From contig USGG01000035.1 in the NCBI GenBank assembly GCA_900554215.1, positions 1 through 19,149 of the forward strand: a stretch of DNA of 19,149 nt. The letters run 5' to 3'. The notes beneath the pieces were generated by a model. It saw nothing but the letters and a program-made list of their open reading frames with translations, was not told the origin of the DNA and ran no database searches. Below are positions 6,435 through 14,039 of the stretch, one piece after another. This DNA comes from an uncultured Megasphaera sp. GTDB lineage: Bacteria; Bacillota; Negativicutes; Veillonellales; Megasphaeraceae. Made by a program: the position numbers and the translations under genes. How positions within the stretch are numbered: position 1 is the first letter of the stretch; each line of letters opens with the position of its first letter.

Positions 6435-7298
6435 CTACTGCAGGGCATTAGCACCGCTGACAATTTCTGTCAGTTCGTTCGTAATGCCGGCCTGACGGAC
6501 TTTGTTGTAATGGACAGTCAATCTGTCGATCAGCTCGCCTGCATTATCCGTTGCCGACGTCATAGCCGTCATACGGGCCCCGAGCTCACTGGCCGCTGAC
6601 TGGAGCAGGCTGTTGTACACGAGCATGTCCAGATACTGAGGCAAAAGCGATTCCAAGACCTGATGGGCATCCGGCGCAAAGAGATACTCTTCTTTCGGAC
6701 CGGTTTTTTCAGAGCCGTCCTGCTGCGAAATAGGCAGCATTTTGACGGTTTGTACTTCTTGCGATAAGGCTGACTTAAACTTCGTATAAATAATATATAC
6801 TTCGTCTACTTCGCCAGCCAAAAATTGTTCTGTAGCAACATGGGCAATCTGCTGGGCATCAGTGAACTGAGGCTTATCGGAAAAGCCCGTCCACTTCTGG
6901 TCCGGCACGATATGCAGATGCTTTAAATATTCAGCAGGCTTACGGCCTGTCACGAGCAGCATCGAAGCGCTGCGGGGCTTGTCTTTCAGCACGGCGACCA
7001 TGGCCTTGTTGATATTGGAATTAAACGCGCCGGCCAGGCCTTTGTCAGCCCCGACGATAATATAGCACGTCTTCTTCACCTCATCATGAGGCGTAAACAA
7101 GGCGACTTTTTCGCCTGTAGACGCCGCAGCCAAGCGCTGCAGCATGCCTTCGATTTTTTCCGTATACGGCGCTGTGGCCAACGCCCTTTCCTGTGCACGG
7201 CGCAGTCGTACAGACGATACCATTTTCATGGCTTTCGTAATCTGCTGAGTATTCGTAACGGATTTGATCCGCCGGTTTATTTCGCGTGCACTCGGCAT
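6435..7298 (-). CDS. atpG: ATP synthase F1 gamma subunit
   Basis: The 287-residue gamma subunit forms the rotating coiled-coil shaft inside the alpha-beta hexamer and couples the c-ring to catalysis. The family N-terminus is clear: the first residues read MPSAREINRRIKSV and then NTQQITKAMKMVS, and the C-terminal helix carries RMTAMTSATDNAGELI with TEIVSGANAL at the end. Length is normal. The ATG at 7298 is three bases after the atpA stop codon, with AGGAGG located in the final Glu codons of atpA. Coupled translation with atpA is likely. Confidence 0.97.
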   Translation of the reverse strand: MPSAREINRRIKSVTNTQQITKAMKMVSSVRLRRAQERALATAPYTEKIEGMLQRLAAASTGEKVALFTPHDEVKKTCYIIVGADKGLAGAFNSNINKAMVAVLKDKPRSASMLLVTGRKPAEYLKHLHIVPDQKWTGFSDKPQFTDAQQIAHVATEQFLAGEVDEVYIIYTKFKSALSQEVQTVKMLPISQQDGSEKTGPKEEYLFAPDAHQVLESLLPQYLDMLVYNSLLQSAASELGARMTAMTSATDNAGELIDRLTVHYNKVRQAGITNELTEIVSGANALQ

Positions 7299-7301
7299 AG
7301 A

Positions 7302-8837
7302 TTATTCCTCCTCTTTAATCAGCTCATGGGTGGCGCTATACTGCTTCGTATATTCGCCGATAGCCTTCTGGAGGGTTGCTTCTGCGTCCTGGCCGAGTTC
7401 CTTCGTCGTTTTGATGCTTTCGCCGACTTCCGGATAATTGGTATGCATGAACGTGATGAAACCGTCGGCAAACTGCTGTACTTCCGATACCTGAATCGGC
7501 ATGAGGTAGTTTTTAACGGCCAAATAAATCTGCATGACCTGGTCTTCGACCGGCATCGGATGGTACTGCGGCTGAATTAAGAGCTGCATCGTCCGTTCGC
7601 CTTTATCGATCTGGGCCTTCGTGCTCTTATCGAGGTCAGAGCCAAACTGGGCAAAGGCCGCCAATTCGCGGTACTGCGCCAAATCCAGACGAAGAGTACC
7701 GGCAATTTTCTTCATAGCCTTAATCTGGGCGGAGCCGCCTACGCGGGATACGGACAAGCCGACGTTGATAGCCGGACGGATACCGGAGTTAAAGGCTTCC
7801 GTTTCGAGGAATATCTGGCCGTCCGTAATAGAAATAACGTTTGTCGGAATGTACGCCGACAAATCGCCGGCCAGCGTTTCAATAATCGGCAGAGCCGTAA
7901 TGGAACCGCCGCCCAAATCATCCGAAAGCTTTGCCGCCCGTTCCAGCAGACGGGAATGCAAGTAGAATACGTCGCCGGGATACGCTTCGCGTCCAGGCGG
8001 ACGGCGAAGCAGCAAGCTCATAGCGCGGTATGCCTGGGCATGTTTGGACAAATCGTCATATACGCAGAGGACATCCTTGCCCTGGTACATGAAGTATTCG
8101 CCGATAGATACGCCCGAATACGGAGCCAGGTACTGGAGAGGCGCACCATCAGACGCCGTAGCGGCGACGACGATAGTATACGCCATCGCACCGTTTTCTT
8201 CCAAAGTCCGGACGACGCGGGCAACCGTCGAGGCTTTTTGTCCAATAGCGACGTAAACGCAAATAACACCGCTGTCTTTCTGATTTAAAATCGTGTCGAT
8301 AGCAATAGCCGTCTTGCCTGTGCCGCGGTCACCGATAATCAATTCGCGCTGGCCCCGTCCGATAGGAACCATAGAGTCGATGGATTTAAGCCCCGTCTGA
8401 AGGGGTACCTTTACGGGCTGGCGGTCGGCAATACCCGACGCCTGCACTTCGACGAGACGAGATTCCGTCGTCTTGATTTCCCCTTTGCCGTCGATAGGCG
8501 CACCCAAGGGGTTTACGACACGGCCAATCATAGCTTCGCCTACGGGAACGCGCATAACGCGGCCTGTGCGGCGCACCGTGTCGCCTTCTTTAATCAGGGA
8601 GTCGTCGCCGAGCAGTACGGCGCCGACGTTGTCTTCTTCCAAGTTCAGGGCCATGCCGTATACGCCGTGAGGCAGTTCCAGCAATTCCCCGGACATGGCT
8701 TTATCCAAACCGTAAACGTGGGCGATGCCGTCCCCGACTTCCAGAACGGTGCCGATATCATCGACATTCATCTCCACATTATAATTTTCGATTTGCTGTT
8801 TAATTATAGCCGTAATTTCTTCTGGCTTCATCTTCAT
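7302..8837 (-). CDS. atpA: ATP synthase F1 alpha subunit
   Basis: A 511-residue non-catalytic nucleotide-binding subunit of the F1 head. The Walker A motif GDRGTGKT is at 169-176, and the arginine-finger segment VGLSVSRVGGSAQ lies near residue 370. The N-terminus (EEITAIIKQQIENY) that binds delta and the peripheral stalk is intact. The A of the ATG at 8837 is also the last base of the atpH stop codon (TAATG), so termination and re-initiation are coupled; the upstream ribosome site (GGACGA) is weak, in keeping with coupling. A second in-frame ATG at 8831 would give a protein two residues shorter. Confidence 0.98.
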   Translation of the reverse strand: MKMKPEEITAIIKQQIENYNVEMNVDDIGTVLEVGDGIAHVYGLDKAMSGELLELPHGVYGMALNLEEDNVGAVLLGDDSLIKEGDTVRRTGRVMRVPVGEAMIGRVVNPLGAPIDGKGEIKTTESRLVEVQASGIADRQPVKVPLQTGLKSIDSMVPIGRGQRELIIGDRGTGKTAIAIDTILNQKDSGVICVYVAIGQKASTVARVVRTLEENGAMAYTIVVAATASDGAPLQYLAPYSGVSIGEYFMYQGKDVLCVYDDLSKHAQAYRAMSLLLRRPPGREAYPGDVFYLHSRLLERAAKLSDDLGGGSITALPIIETLAGDLSAYIPTNVISITDGQIFLETEAFNSGIRPAINVGLSVSRVGGSAQIKAMKKIAGTLRLDLAQYRELAAFAQFGSDLDKSTKAQIDKGERTMQLLIQPQYHPMPVEDQVMQIYLAVKNYLMPIQVSEVQQFADGFITFMHTNYPEVGESIKTTKELGQDAEATLQKAIGEYTKQYSATHELIKEEE

Positions 8838-9403
8838 TATTCGTCCGTCACCCCATTCGTTGCGCCAGCCTGCAGAAGAGACTGCTGCATATCACGCAGC
8901 TGCCGCGCAAGGCTGCCGTCTATTAATCTGTCGCCAATCTGGATGACCATGCCGCCGATGATAGACGGATCGATGTAATAGAGCGGCTCGATCTTCTTGC
9001 CTGTCATCTTTTCCAGTCCGGCAACCAGTTTTTCTTCTTCCGCCGCCGTCAGCGCCTTGACGACGCGCACCTTCGCGACTTCGATGTTCTGCGCCGCCCG
9101 CGCCAGGTCGATAAACCCGTCGATAGCGGGAACAATAGCCGCTTCGCGCCGCCTGTCGATCATGACGTAGAGAAACTGCAGTACCAGCAGCTCTACGTCG
9201 CCGGCAAAGATTTTCTGCAGCGTATCCTTTTTCACGCCGGGCTGTATGAGCGGATGGCAGATAAACTTCTGCAGATCAGGATTTTCCTGCATGGCATCGC
9301 GGACAGCTTTTAACTCTGTTCCAAATATATCAAGTTTGCCCTGTTCTTTTGCAATATCGAACATAGCCTGGCTGTATTTGCTGTATACGACTTCCGGTAT
9401 CAT
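8837..9403 (-). CDS. atpH: ATP synthase F1 delta subunit
   Basis: A 188-residue delta subunit, which caps the F1 head and holds the b-subunit peripheral stalk. The N-terminal helical domain starts with VYSKYSQAMFDIAKEQGKLD, a typical family opening, and the C-terminal end carries IDPSIIGGMVIQIGDRLIDGSL (about 151-172), the family signature. The ATG at 9403 follows the atpF stop codon by four bases, with AGGGGAA eight bases upstream. The stop codon overlaps the atpA start by one base. Length is normal or slightly long for the family. Confidence 0.96.
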   Translation of the reverse strand: MIPEVVYSKYSQAMFDIAKEQGKLDIFGTELKAVRDAMQENPDLQKFICHPLIQPGVKKDTLQKIFAGDVELLVLQFLYVMIDRRREAAIVPAIDGFIDLARAAQNIEVAKVRVVKALTAAEEEKLVAGLEKMTGKKIEPLYYIDPSIIGGMVIQIGDRLIDGSLARQLRDMQQSLLQAGATNGVTDE

Positions 9404-9407
9404 AGCG

Positions 9408-9908
9408 TCAGTTCCCCTTTATGCGGTTTTCCTGAAGCTGATCGATGCAGTTTGCAACCAGTTTTGCATTCATATCCGGGTCCAGATTCTTTTTAAGCAG
9501 CTTTTCTGCCACAGCCATAGACAGCGTTACTACTTCGTTGCGCATTTCCCGGATAGCGACTTCCCGTTCGTTTGCAATTTCCGCCTGGGCAATCTGTTTT
9601 TCCCGGGCAATTTGTTCGCGTATTGCGCTGAGCTGGGCCTGCGCCTCTTTATCAGCCTGCTTTACGGCCTTATCGATAATAGCCTGGGCTTCAGCACGGG
9701 CGCTGCGGAGCTGCGCTTCGTATTCGGCCTGCAGCTGCGCTGCCGCTTCTCTGGCCTGGGCCGCGGCGTCAAGATCCGATTCGATCTTGTTGCGGCGTTC
9801 TTCCAAAACCTTCAGCAGCGGTTTATACGCAAATTTTGCCAAAATAGCCACTAAGATAAAGAAGTTGATAATTTGGAACAACAACGTTCCTTCGGTTAAA
9901 CTAACCAA
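9408..9908 (-). CDS. atpF: ATP synthase Fo b subunit
   Basis: A 166-residue peripheral-stalk subunit. One membrane helix near the N-terminus (about 10-26, LFQIINFFILVAILAKF) is followed by a long charged helix rich in Ala, Glu, Arg and Gln (about 35-140) that dimerises along the complex and meets delta at its C-terminus. The start is an unusual TTG at 9908: AAAGGAGGG lies seven bases upstream, while the nearby GTG and ATG codons are out of frame. A weak start codon with a strong ribosome site could hold b below the level of c, but that is an inference. It sits between atpE and atpH as usual. Confidence 0.94.
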   Translation of the reverse strand: MVSLTEGTLLFQIINFFILVAILAKFAYKPLLKVLEERRNKIESDLDAAAQAREAAAQLQAEYEAQLRSARAEAQAIIDKAVKQADKEAQAQLSAIREQIAREKQIAQAEIANEREVAIREMRNEVVTLSMAVAEKLLKKNLDPDMNAKLVANCIDQLQENRIKGN

Positions 9909-9950
9909 CGTAACACCCTCCTTTCATGATGGAATCCAGTTCCTCCACCA

Positions 9951-10199
9951 TTAAATAAAGGGATTGGCAAATACGAGCACGATGGCGATAACGGCTGCGA
10001 TAATAGGCATGGATTCAATCAAGCCGACGGAAATGAGGAAGTTTGTCAGCAGCTTGCCGCCCATTTCAGGCTGACGCGCTACGCCTTCCAGCATTTTAGA
10101 AGCGGCGTGGCCGTCGCCGACTGCAGCGCCGAGAGCTGCCAAACCGATACCAATTGCCGCGCCAAGAGCAGATAACCCTAATATCAATGCGTTTTCCAT
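9951..10199 (-). CDS. atpE: ATP synthase Fo c subunit with two membrane carboxylates
   Basis: An 82-residue hairpin of two membrane helices; a ring of these rotates as ions pass. Helix 1 is Gly/Ala-rich (GAAIGIGLAALGAAVGDG, 13-30), followed by the polar loop ARQPE (41-45), then helix 2 with the ion-binding Glu62 and Ser63 in GLIESMP. At the position equivalent to Gln32 of the Na+-binding Ilyobacter/Propionigenium c subunits there is Asp29, exactly 33 residues before Glu62, so each hairpin has two carboxylates as in Fusobacterium nucleatum. The Tyr of the Na+ site is replaced by Ile67. I chose the ATG at 10199, with AGGAGG nine bases upstream, over an in-frame ATG at 10229 that would put the ribosome site inside the gene. 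Confidence 0.96.
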   Translation of the reverse strand: MENALILGLSALGAAIGIGLAALGAAVGDGHAASKMLEGVARQPEMGGKLLTNFLISVGLIESMPIIAAVIAIVLVFANPFI

Positions 10200-10235
10200 A
10201 ATCAATAACCTCCTAAATACGATATACAATGTAGT

Positions 10236-10910
10236 TTAATGCCCGCCCTGGAAGGAAGGAGCTAAGTACGATGTTGTCAATATAGTAAAAATAAACGCTT
10301 GAATTAAACCGATGAACAAACTGAAAATCAGCCAGACAATCGGCACGCCGGCCGGAACGAGGAAGTACAGCACTTCCAGCAGGATTTCCCCGGCCAGAAT
10401 ATTGCCGAAAAGACGGAAAGCCAAGGTCAGCGGCTTCGTAAATTCTTCCAGCACATTGATGAGAACAAAGGGAGCAAACGGTTGGAAGAAGTGCTTAAAA
10501 TGCTTCTTCACGCCCTGGTTTTTCAAGGCGATGACATGAACCATGGCGGAGGATACCAAAGCCAAGGCCACAGTCGTATTCAAATCGTTTGTCGGTGACG
10601 CCAGAAGATGATTCGTCGGCAAGAGCCCCAATTCGTTGGAAAACAAGATAAACAGAAACATTGTCAGTAAAATAGATACAACCTGACTGTACTTGGGGCC
10701 AAGGGTTTCCTTAAACTGGGCGAGAAGTGCCGTAACGACTATTTCCATGGCATTCTGCATCCCTGACGGGACGAGAGACCGCTTTCGCGTTGCCGCCAAA
10801 GAAACGATAATGACCAGAATACCGACAATCCAGGTCATGATAATCGTATCCATGTTGACGTTCATCCCTAAAATCTGGACGACCCAATGATGCCCCGTAT
10901 GTAATTCCAT
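10236..10910 (-). CDS. atpB: ATP synthase Fo a subunit
   Basis: A 224-residue membrane subunit that forms the ion half-channels next to the c-ring. It has about six hydrophobic segments. The essential arginine is Arg166 in LTLAFRLFGN (161-170), and the last helices carry GLIQAFIFTILTTSYL (201-215) with the conserved Gln204. Short N-terminal region, as in Firmicutes. AGGAGG lies eight bases before the ATG at 10910. The gene lies between atpI and atpE, the normal order. Whether it delivers Na+ or H+ cannot be read from this subunit alone. Confidence 0.95.
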   Translation of the reverse strand: MELHTGHHWVVQILGMNVNMDTIIMTWIVGILVIIVSLAATRKRSLVPSGMQNAMEIVVTALLAQFKETLGPKYSQVVSILLTMFLFILFSNELGLLPTNHLLASPTNDLNTTVALALVSSAMVHVIALKNQGVKKHFKHFFQPFAPFVLINVLEEFTKPLTLAFRLFGNILAGEILLEVLYFLVPAGVPIVWLIFSLFIGLIQAFIFTILTTSYLAPSFQGGH

Positions 10911-10928
10911 ACGCTTTACCTCCTTTCT

Positions 10929-11309
10929 TTACCGCTGGCGAACATGCCGGATCAGCATGTCGGCAAAAATCGTCACCCGATAGGTAAACAATCCGGCTAC
11001 AGCAGCCCCAAAATGAATAGACGGGAACTGTGCTACGACGATTAATACCAGCACGATCATGACAAGACGTAGGACGGCGCCGCCCCGTATTAAGGCGACA
11101 GCCCGTGCCGGCGGTAATTGTACAGCTCGCGCAGAGCGGCTGGTCAGCATCAAAAAATACACGATGTTGATCCCGTTGCCGATGCACCAGCCTGTAATGT
11201 ACTGCATTTCCCCGCATGCGGCAAGGACAGCAGCGACAAAACATGTAAATCCGATGAGCTTGCATACCGTCGCTTTTACATACCTTACGAATTCTTCCAC
11301 CAGCACCAC
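10929..11309 (-). CDS. atpI: ATP synthase subunit I family protein
   Basis: A 126-residue membrane protein with about four hydrophobic segments, placed directly before atpB. Position, size and topology fit AtpI, a non-stoichiometric assembly factor associated with c-ring formation. Sequence identity within the family is low, so the call rests largely on context. The start is uncertain: GTG codons at 11309, 11306 and 11300 are all in frame, and TAAGGGTGGTG, which overlaps the first two, would act as a ribosome site only for the codon at 11300. The gene begins just after the atpZ stop codon, so coupled translation is likely. Confidence 0.8.
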   Translation of the reverse strand: MVLVEEFVRYVKATVCKLIGFTCFVAAVLAACGEMQYITGWCIGNGINIVYFLMLTSRSARAVQLPPARAVALIRGGAVLRLVMIVLVLIVVAQFPSIHFGAAVAGLFTYRVTIFADMLIRHVRQR

Positions 11310-11311
11310 CC

Positions 11312-11587
11312 TTATTTGTCTTTCTCCATACGAGACGGCTTGTCTTCATTCAAGCGCACGGCTTTCTTATACAAGGACAAAAAACCAGACGCGGCGCCTA
11401 TGAGGGAACACGCAATCATGCCCCATGGCGCCGTTCCGGCATGTGAGTCAATAAAACGTCCTAACGCTACGCCCGCGCAGATACAGACAAATAAAGTCAG
11501 CCCCAATGAACCGGCAATCATGACGATATCCCAGAGCTTCATCTGATTTGCATTGTCATCATGAGATTCAGTACGCCTCCGCTTCAT
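11312..11587 (-). CDS. atpZ: AtpZ-like small membrane protein (ATP synthase gene 1 family)
   Basis: A 91-residue protein with two membrane helices (about 20-40 and 52-72) between a basic, polar N-terminus and a charged C-terminus. GVALGRFIDSHAGTAPWGMIACSLIGAASGF fits the AtpZ/AtpI (F0F1-ATPase gene 1) family, found first in many atp operons and linked with assembly or divalent-cation entry; the role is not settled. The ATG at 11587 has GAGGTG eight bases upstream. It opens the ATP synthase operon, about 80 bases after the proposed promoter. Confidence 0.85.
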   Translation of the reverse strand: MKRRRTESHDDNANQMKLWDIVMIAGSLGLTLFVCICAGVALGRFIDSHAGTAPWGMIACSLIGAASGFLSLYKKAVRLNEDKPSRMEKDK

Positions 11588-11670
11588 GCTGCAGACACCT
11601 CTGTTTCCATTGATGGCATGATAGCAGCTGCGAATAGTGGTGTTTCCTTGTCCGCAATTGCTATTGAATT

Positions 11671-11699
11671 ATTTTAGCACGGAAAAAATTTAAAATCAA
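11671..11699 (-). promoter_or_regulatory. Proximal promoter of the ATP synthase operon
   Basis: Minus-strand TTGATT (11699-11694) and TAAAAT (11676-11671, 5 of 6), 17 bases apart, with TGC before the -10 hexamer, giving an extended -10. Transcription would start near 11664, leaving a leader of about 77 bases before atpZ. Confidence 0.65.
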
Positions 11700-11716
11700 T
11701 ATTTTAATTTTGTCAA
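11688..11716 (-). promoter_or_regulatory. Distal promoter of the ATP synthase operon
   Basis: A perfect TTGACA -35 box on the minus strand (11716-11711) lies 17 bases from TTAAAT (11693-11688, 4 of 6). It overlaps the proximal promoter, so the two cannot be used by polymerase at once. Confidence 0.5.
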
Positions 11717-11788
11717 TATATTCTGTTAACAAAAGAAATATATGCATATCTTTTTAGTCATGGCTTGGCGTTAGTTTATACATTATTG

Positions 11789-12937
11789 TTATAAGGAAAA
11801 TTCTTTCATCAGCCTTTCTTCTCCGCCGAAATCATGCAGAATTGCCTGAACAATACGCTGCGCAGCTTTCCCATCGCCATAAGGATTGACAGCGTTGCTC
11901 ATAGTGTCATACGCATGCTGATCTGTCAGCAGCCGTTTTGTTTCATTGTATACGACGTCCTTGTCCGTTCCAATGAGACGAACCGTACCAGCCGCTACAG
12001 CTTCAGGCCGTTCTGTCGTATTGCGCAGCACCAGCACAGGCTTGCCTAAAGACGGCGCTTCTTCCTGAATGCCGCCCGAATCGGTCAAAACGAGGCTGCA
12101 TTTGTTCATGAGATTGGCAAAAGGCTCGTATTCCATCGGATCGATCAGGTGAATGCGGTCCGCTCCGGATAATTCCTCTTCTACAACCTTGCGAACCAGC
12201 GGATTGCGGTGCACCGGGAACACGACTTCCGTATCGGGAATTTCTTCTACAATGCTCCGCAGGGCCTTATAGATATGGCGCATCGGCTCGCCCAGGTTTT
12301 CCCGGCGGTGCGTCGTCATCAGGATGACCCGGTGGCGGAGAAAATCAATGTGATTGAGCATTTCGTCTTCAAAGGTATAGGCCGGGTCGACCGTCTTCAT
12401 CAAGGCGTCGATGACCGTGTTGCCCGTGATATAGATATTTTCTTCCGTTACGTTTTCTTTCAGCAGGTTAGCTTTCGCTGTCGCCGTCGGCGCAAAGTGA
12501 ATAGCTGCTATAGAGCCGGTCAGCTTGCGGTTCATTTCTTCCGGGAAGGGCGAATATATATTGCCCGTGCGCAGGCCCGCTTCCACGTGGCCTACGGGAA
12601 TCTGCTGATAATACGCCGCCAGGGCTCCGGCAAAGGTCGTCGTCGTATCACCGTGCACGAGGACGATGTCCGGCTTTTCCTTTTCCAACACAGACTTCAG
12701 CCCCATGAGGGATTTCGTCGTAATGTCGTATAATGTCTGTCCCTGCGACATAATGTCTAAATCATAATCAGGTTCGATGCGGAATAACTCCAGCACCTGA
12801 TCCAGCATCTGACGGTGCTGGGCTGTAACGGCTACGACTGTCTGGATTTTATCGGCATGCTTTTTCAATTCCAGTACGACCGGAGCCATCTTGATCGCTT
12901 CCGGACGCGTGCCGAATACAGTCATTACCTTAATCAT
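11789..12937 (-). CDS. wecB: UDP-N-acetylglucosamine 2-epimerase (non-hydrolysing)
   Basis: A 382-residue cytosolic enzyme that interconverts UDP-GlcNAc and UDP-ManNAc, the ManNAc donor for teichoic-acid linkage units, enterobacterial common antigen-like or capsular glycans. The family motifs are visible: GTRPEAIKM (9-17), HGDTTTTFAGAL (95-106), GHVEAGLRT (116-124), FPEEMNR (131-137) and TDSGGIQEEAPSLGKP near the C-terminal half, which binds the UDP phosphates. TAAGGAGGT precedes the ATG at 12937. It is 35 bases downstream of tagO, with a hairpin at the junction. No strong terminator follows, so read-through toward the atp operon is possible. Confidence 0.95.
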   Translation of the reverse strand: MIKVMTVFGTRPEAIKMAPVVLELKKHADKIQTVVAVTAQHRQMLDQVLELFRIEPDYDLDIMSQGQTLYDITTKSLMGLKSVLEKEKPDIVLVHGDTTTTFAGALAAYYQQIPVGHVEAGLRTGNIYSPFPEEMNRKLTGSIAAIHFAPTATAKANLLKENVTEENIYITGNTVIDALMKTVDPAYTFEDEMLNHIDFLRHRVILMTTHRRENLGEPMRHIYKALRSIVEEIPDTEVVFPVHRNPLVRKVVEEELSGADRIHLIDPMEYEPFANLMNKCSLVLTDSGGIQEEAPSLGKPVLVLRNTTERPEAVAAGTVRLIGTDKDVVYNETKRLLTDQHAYDTMSNAVNPYGDGKAAQRIVQAILHDFGGEERLMKEFSL

Positions 12938-12959
12938 AGAAATACCTCCTTAGGCGAAA

Positions 12960-12994
12960 CAATTCTACCCGCCTATTCTTTGCGGGTAGAATTG
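12960..12994 (-). other. Perfect 13-bp hairpin at the tagO-wecB junction
   Basis: CAATTCTACCCGC (12960-12972 on the plus strand) and GCGGGTAGAATTG (12982-12994) are perfect inverted repeats with a 9-base loop. On the mRNA, one arm encodes the last codons of tagO, the stop codon is in the loop, and the other arm is the spacer. Only three Ts follow it in the minus direction, so it is a weak terminator at best; attenuation, RNA processing or message stabilisation are possible. Confidence 0.75.
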
Positions 12995-14010
12995 GCCGTT
13001 GTTTTTTGCAATATGCCAAGGCGTTTCGCCGTATAAATAATCACAGCAAGGACGACCAATACCGTCGCGATGCCTGTCTGATAGTTTACGTTAGCGACAA
13101 ACAGGGCTACGATCCCCAGCACAATGCTGACGAAATACATGATCAATACAGCTTGCTTCTGCGACATGCCTAAAGCCAGCAGGCGATGGTGCAGATGCCC
13201 CTTGTCGGGCTGGAAAATGGGCACGCCGCTCATCTTGCGGCGAATAATGGCAAATAACGTATCCAAAATGGGCAGGCCCAGGGCGATGAGAGGCACTACC
13301 AACGCAATCGTCGCCGCCGTCTTAACCAGCCCCAGCACAGCCGCGACGGCCATCGTATATCCCAGCAGCATACTTCCCGTATCGCCCATGAAAATCTTGG
13401 CGGGGTTAAAATTGTACTGCAAAAAGCCGAGAGCCGCTCCGGCCATAGCAACGATAATCATAGCCGGCAGGTACTGGTTCATCGTATAGGCCAGCAAAAA
13501 CATCGATACCGACGCGATAAACGACACGCCGGCCGCCAATCCATCCAGACCGTCGATCAGATTTACCGTATTTGTAAATCCAATAATCCAGAAAATCGTC
13601 ACCGGAACGGCGACGAGCTCCGGCAGCACGATGAGCGTGCCGAAGGGATTCGTCAGCCATTCAATCTGAATTCCAAATGCAATGGGAATACATGCCGCAA
13701 CAATCTGTCCGACTAATTTCACCTTAGCCGGAATATTGCAGATGTCATCCCAGATACCCAAGGCGACGATAGCCGTGCATCCCAGGAGAAGGCCCAGCAG
13801 CTCATGGCGTACAGGTACACAGAAAAGCACCGCTGCCATAAAGCCGATGTAAATAGCCAGTCCGCCTAAGCGCGGTATGGCATGGGTATGAACCTTTCTC
13901 GCATTAGGTTTATCAACGGCGCCGACTTTAATTGCCAATTTTTTAACGCCTGGTGTCAACACGTATGCAACTATGAGGGCAATCAAAAACGGCACAAAAT
14001 ATTCAAGCAC
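12973..14010 (-). CDS. tagO: Undecaprenyl-phosphate GlcNAc-1-phosphate transferase (TagO/WecA type)
   Basis: A 345-residue polytopic membrane enzyme of the MraY/WecA superfamily; it moves a sugar-1-phosphate from UDP-GlcNAc to undecaprenyl phosphate, the first step of many envelope glycans. Key motifs: Asp88-Asp89 in LGIWDDICN, NLIDGLDGLAAG (150-161), FNPAKIFMGDTGSMLLG (201-217, Asp210), and HLHH (272-275). About ten to eleven hydrophobic segments. It lacks the MraY-specific length and context, and the following wecB supports the TagO/WecA role. The start is GTG at 14010, with an in-frame stop codon four codons upstream and only a weak AGTAGG ribosome site. The spacer of 29 bases after the UPF0210 gene has no terminator. 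Confidence 0.9.
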   Translation of the reverse strand: MLEYFVPFLIALIVAYVLTPGVKKLAIKVGAVDKPNARKVHTHAIPRLGGLAIYIGFMAAVLFCVPVRHELLGLLLGCTAIVALGIWDDICNIPAKVKLVGQIVAACIPIAFGIQIEWLTNPFGTLIVLPELVAVPVTIFWIIGFTNTVNLIDGLDGLAAGVSFIASVSMFLLAYTMNQYLPAMIIVAMAGAALGFLQYNFNPAKIFMGDTGSMLLGYTMAVAAVLGLVKTAATIALVVPLIALGLPILDTLFAIIRRKMSGVPIFQPDKGHLHHRLLALGMSQKQAVLIMYFVSIVLGIVALFVANVNYQTGIATVLVVLAVIIYTAKRLGILQKTTANSTRKE

Positions 14011-14039
14011 AACACACGCCTACTTTCCATATAACATCA

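Noticed and set aside
10200..10229. A longer atpE start adding MYIVFRRLLI
   Set aside because: The AGGAGG ribosome site lies inside this extension and the family starts at the ATG at 10199.
11741..11753. TATGCATATCTTT repeated at 15701-15713
   Set aside because: Both copies are in AT-rich intergenic DNA and the match is 13 bases with no shared position relative to promoters; probably chance.
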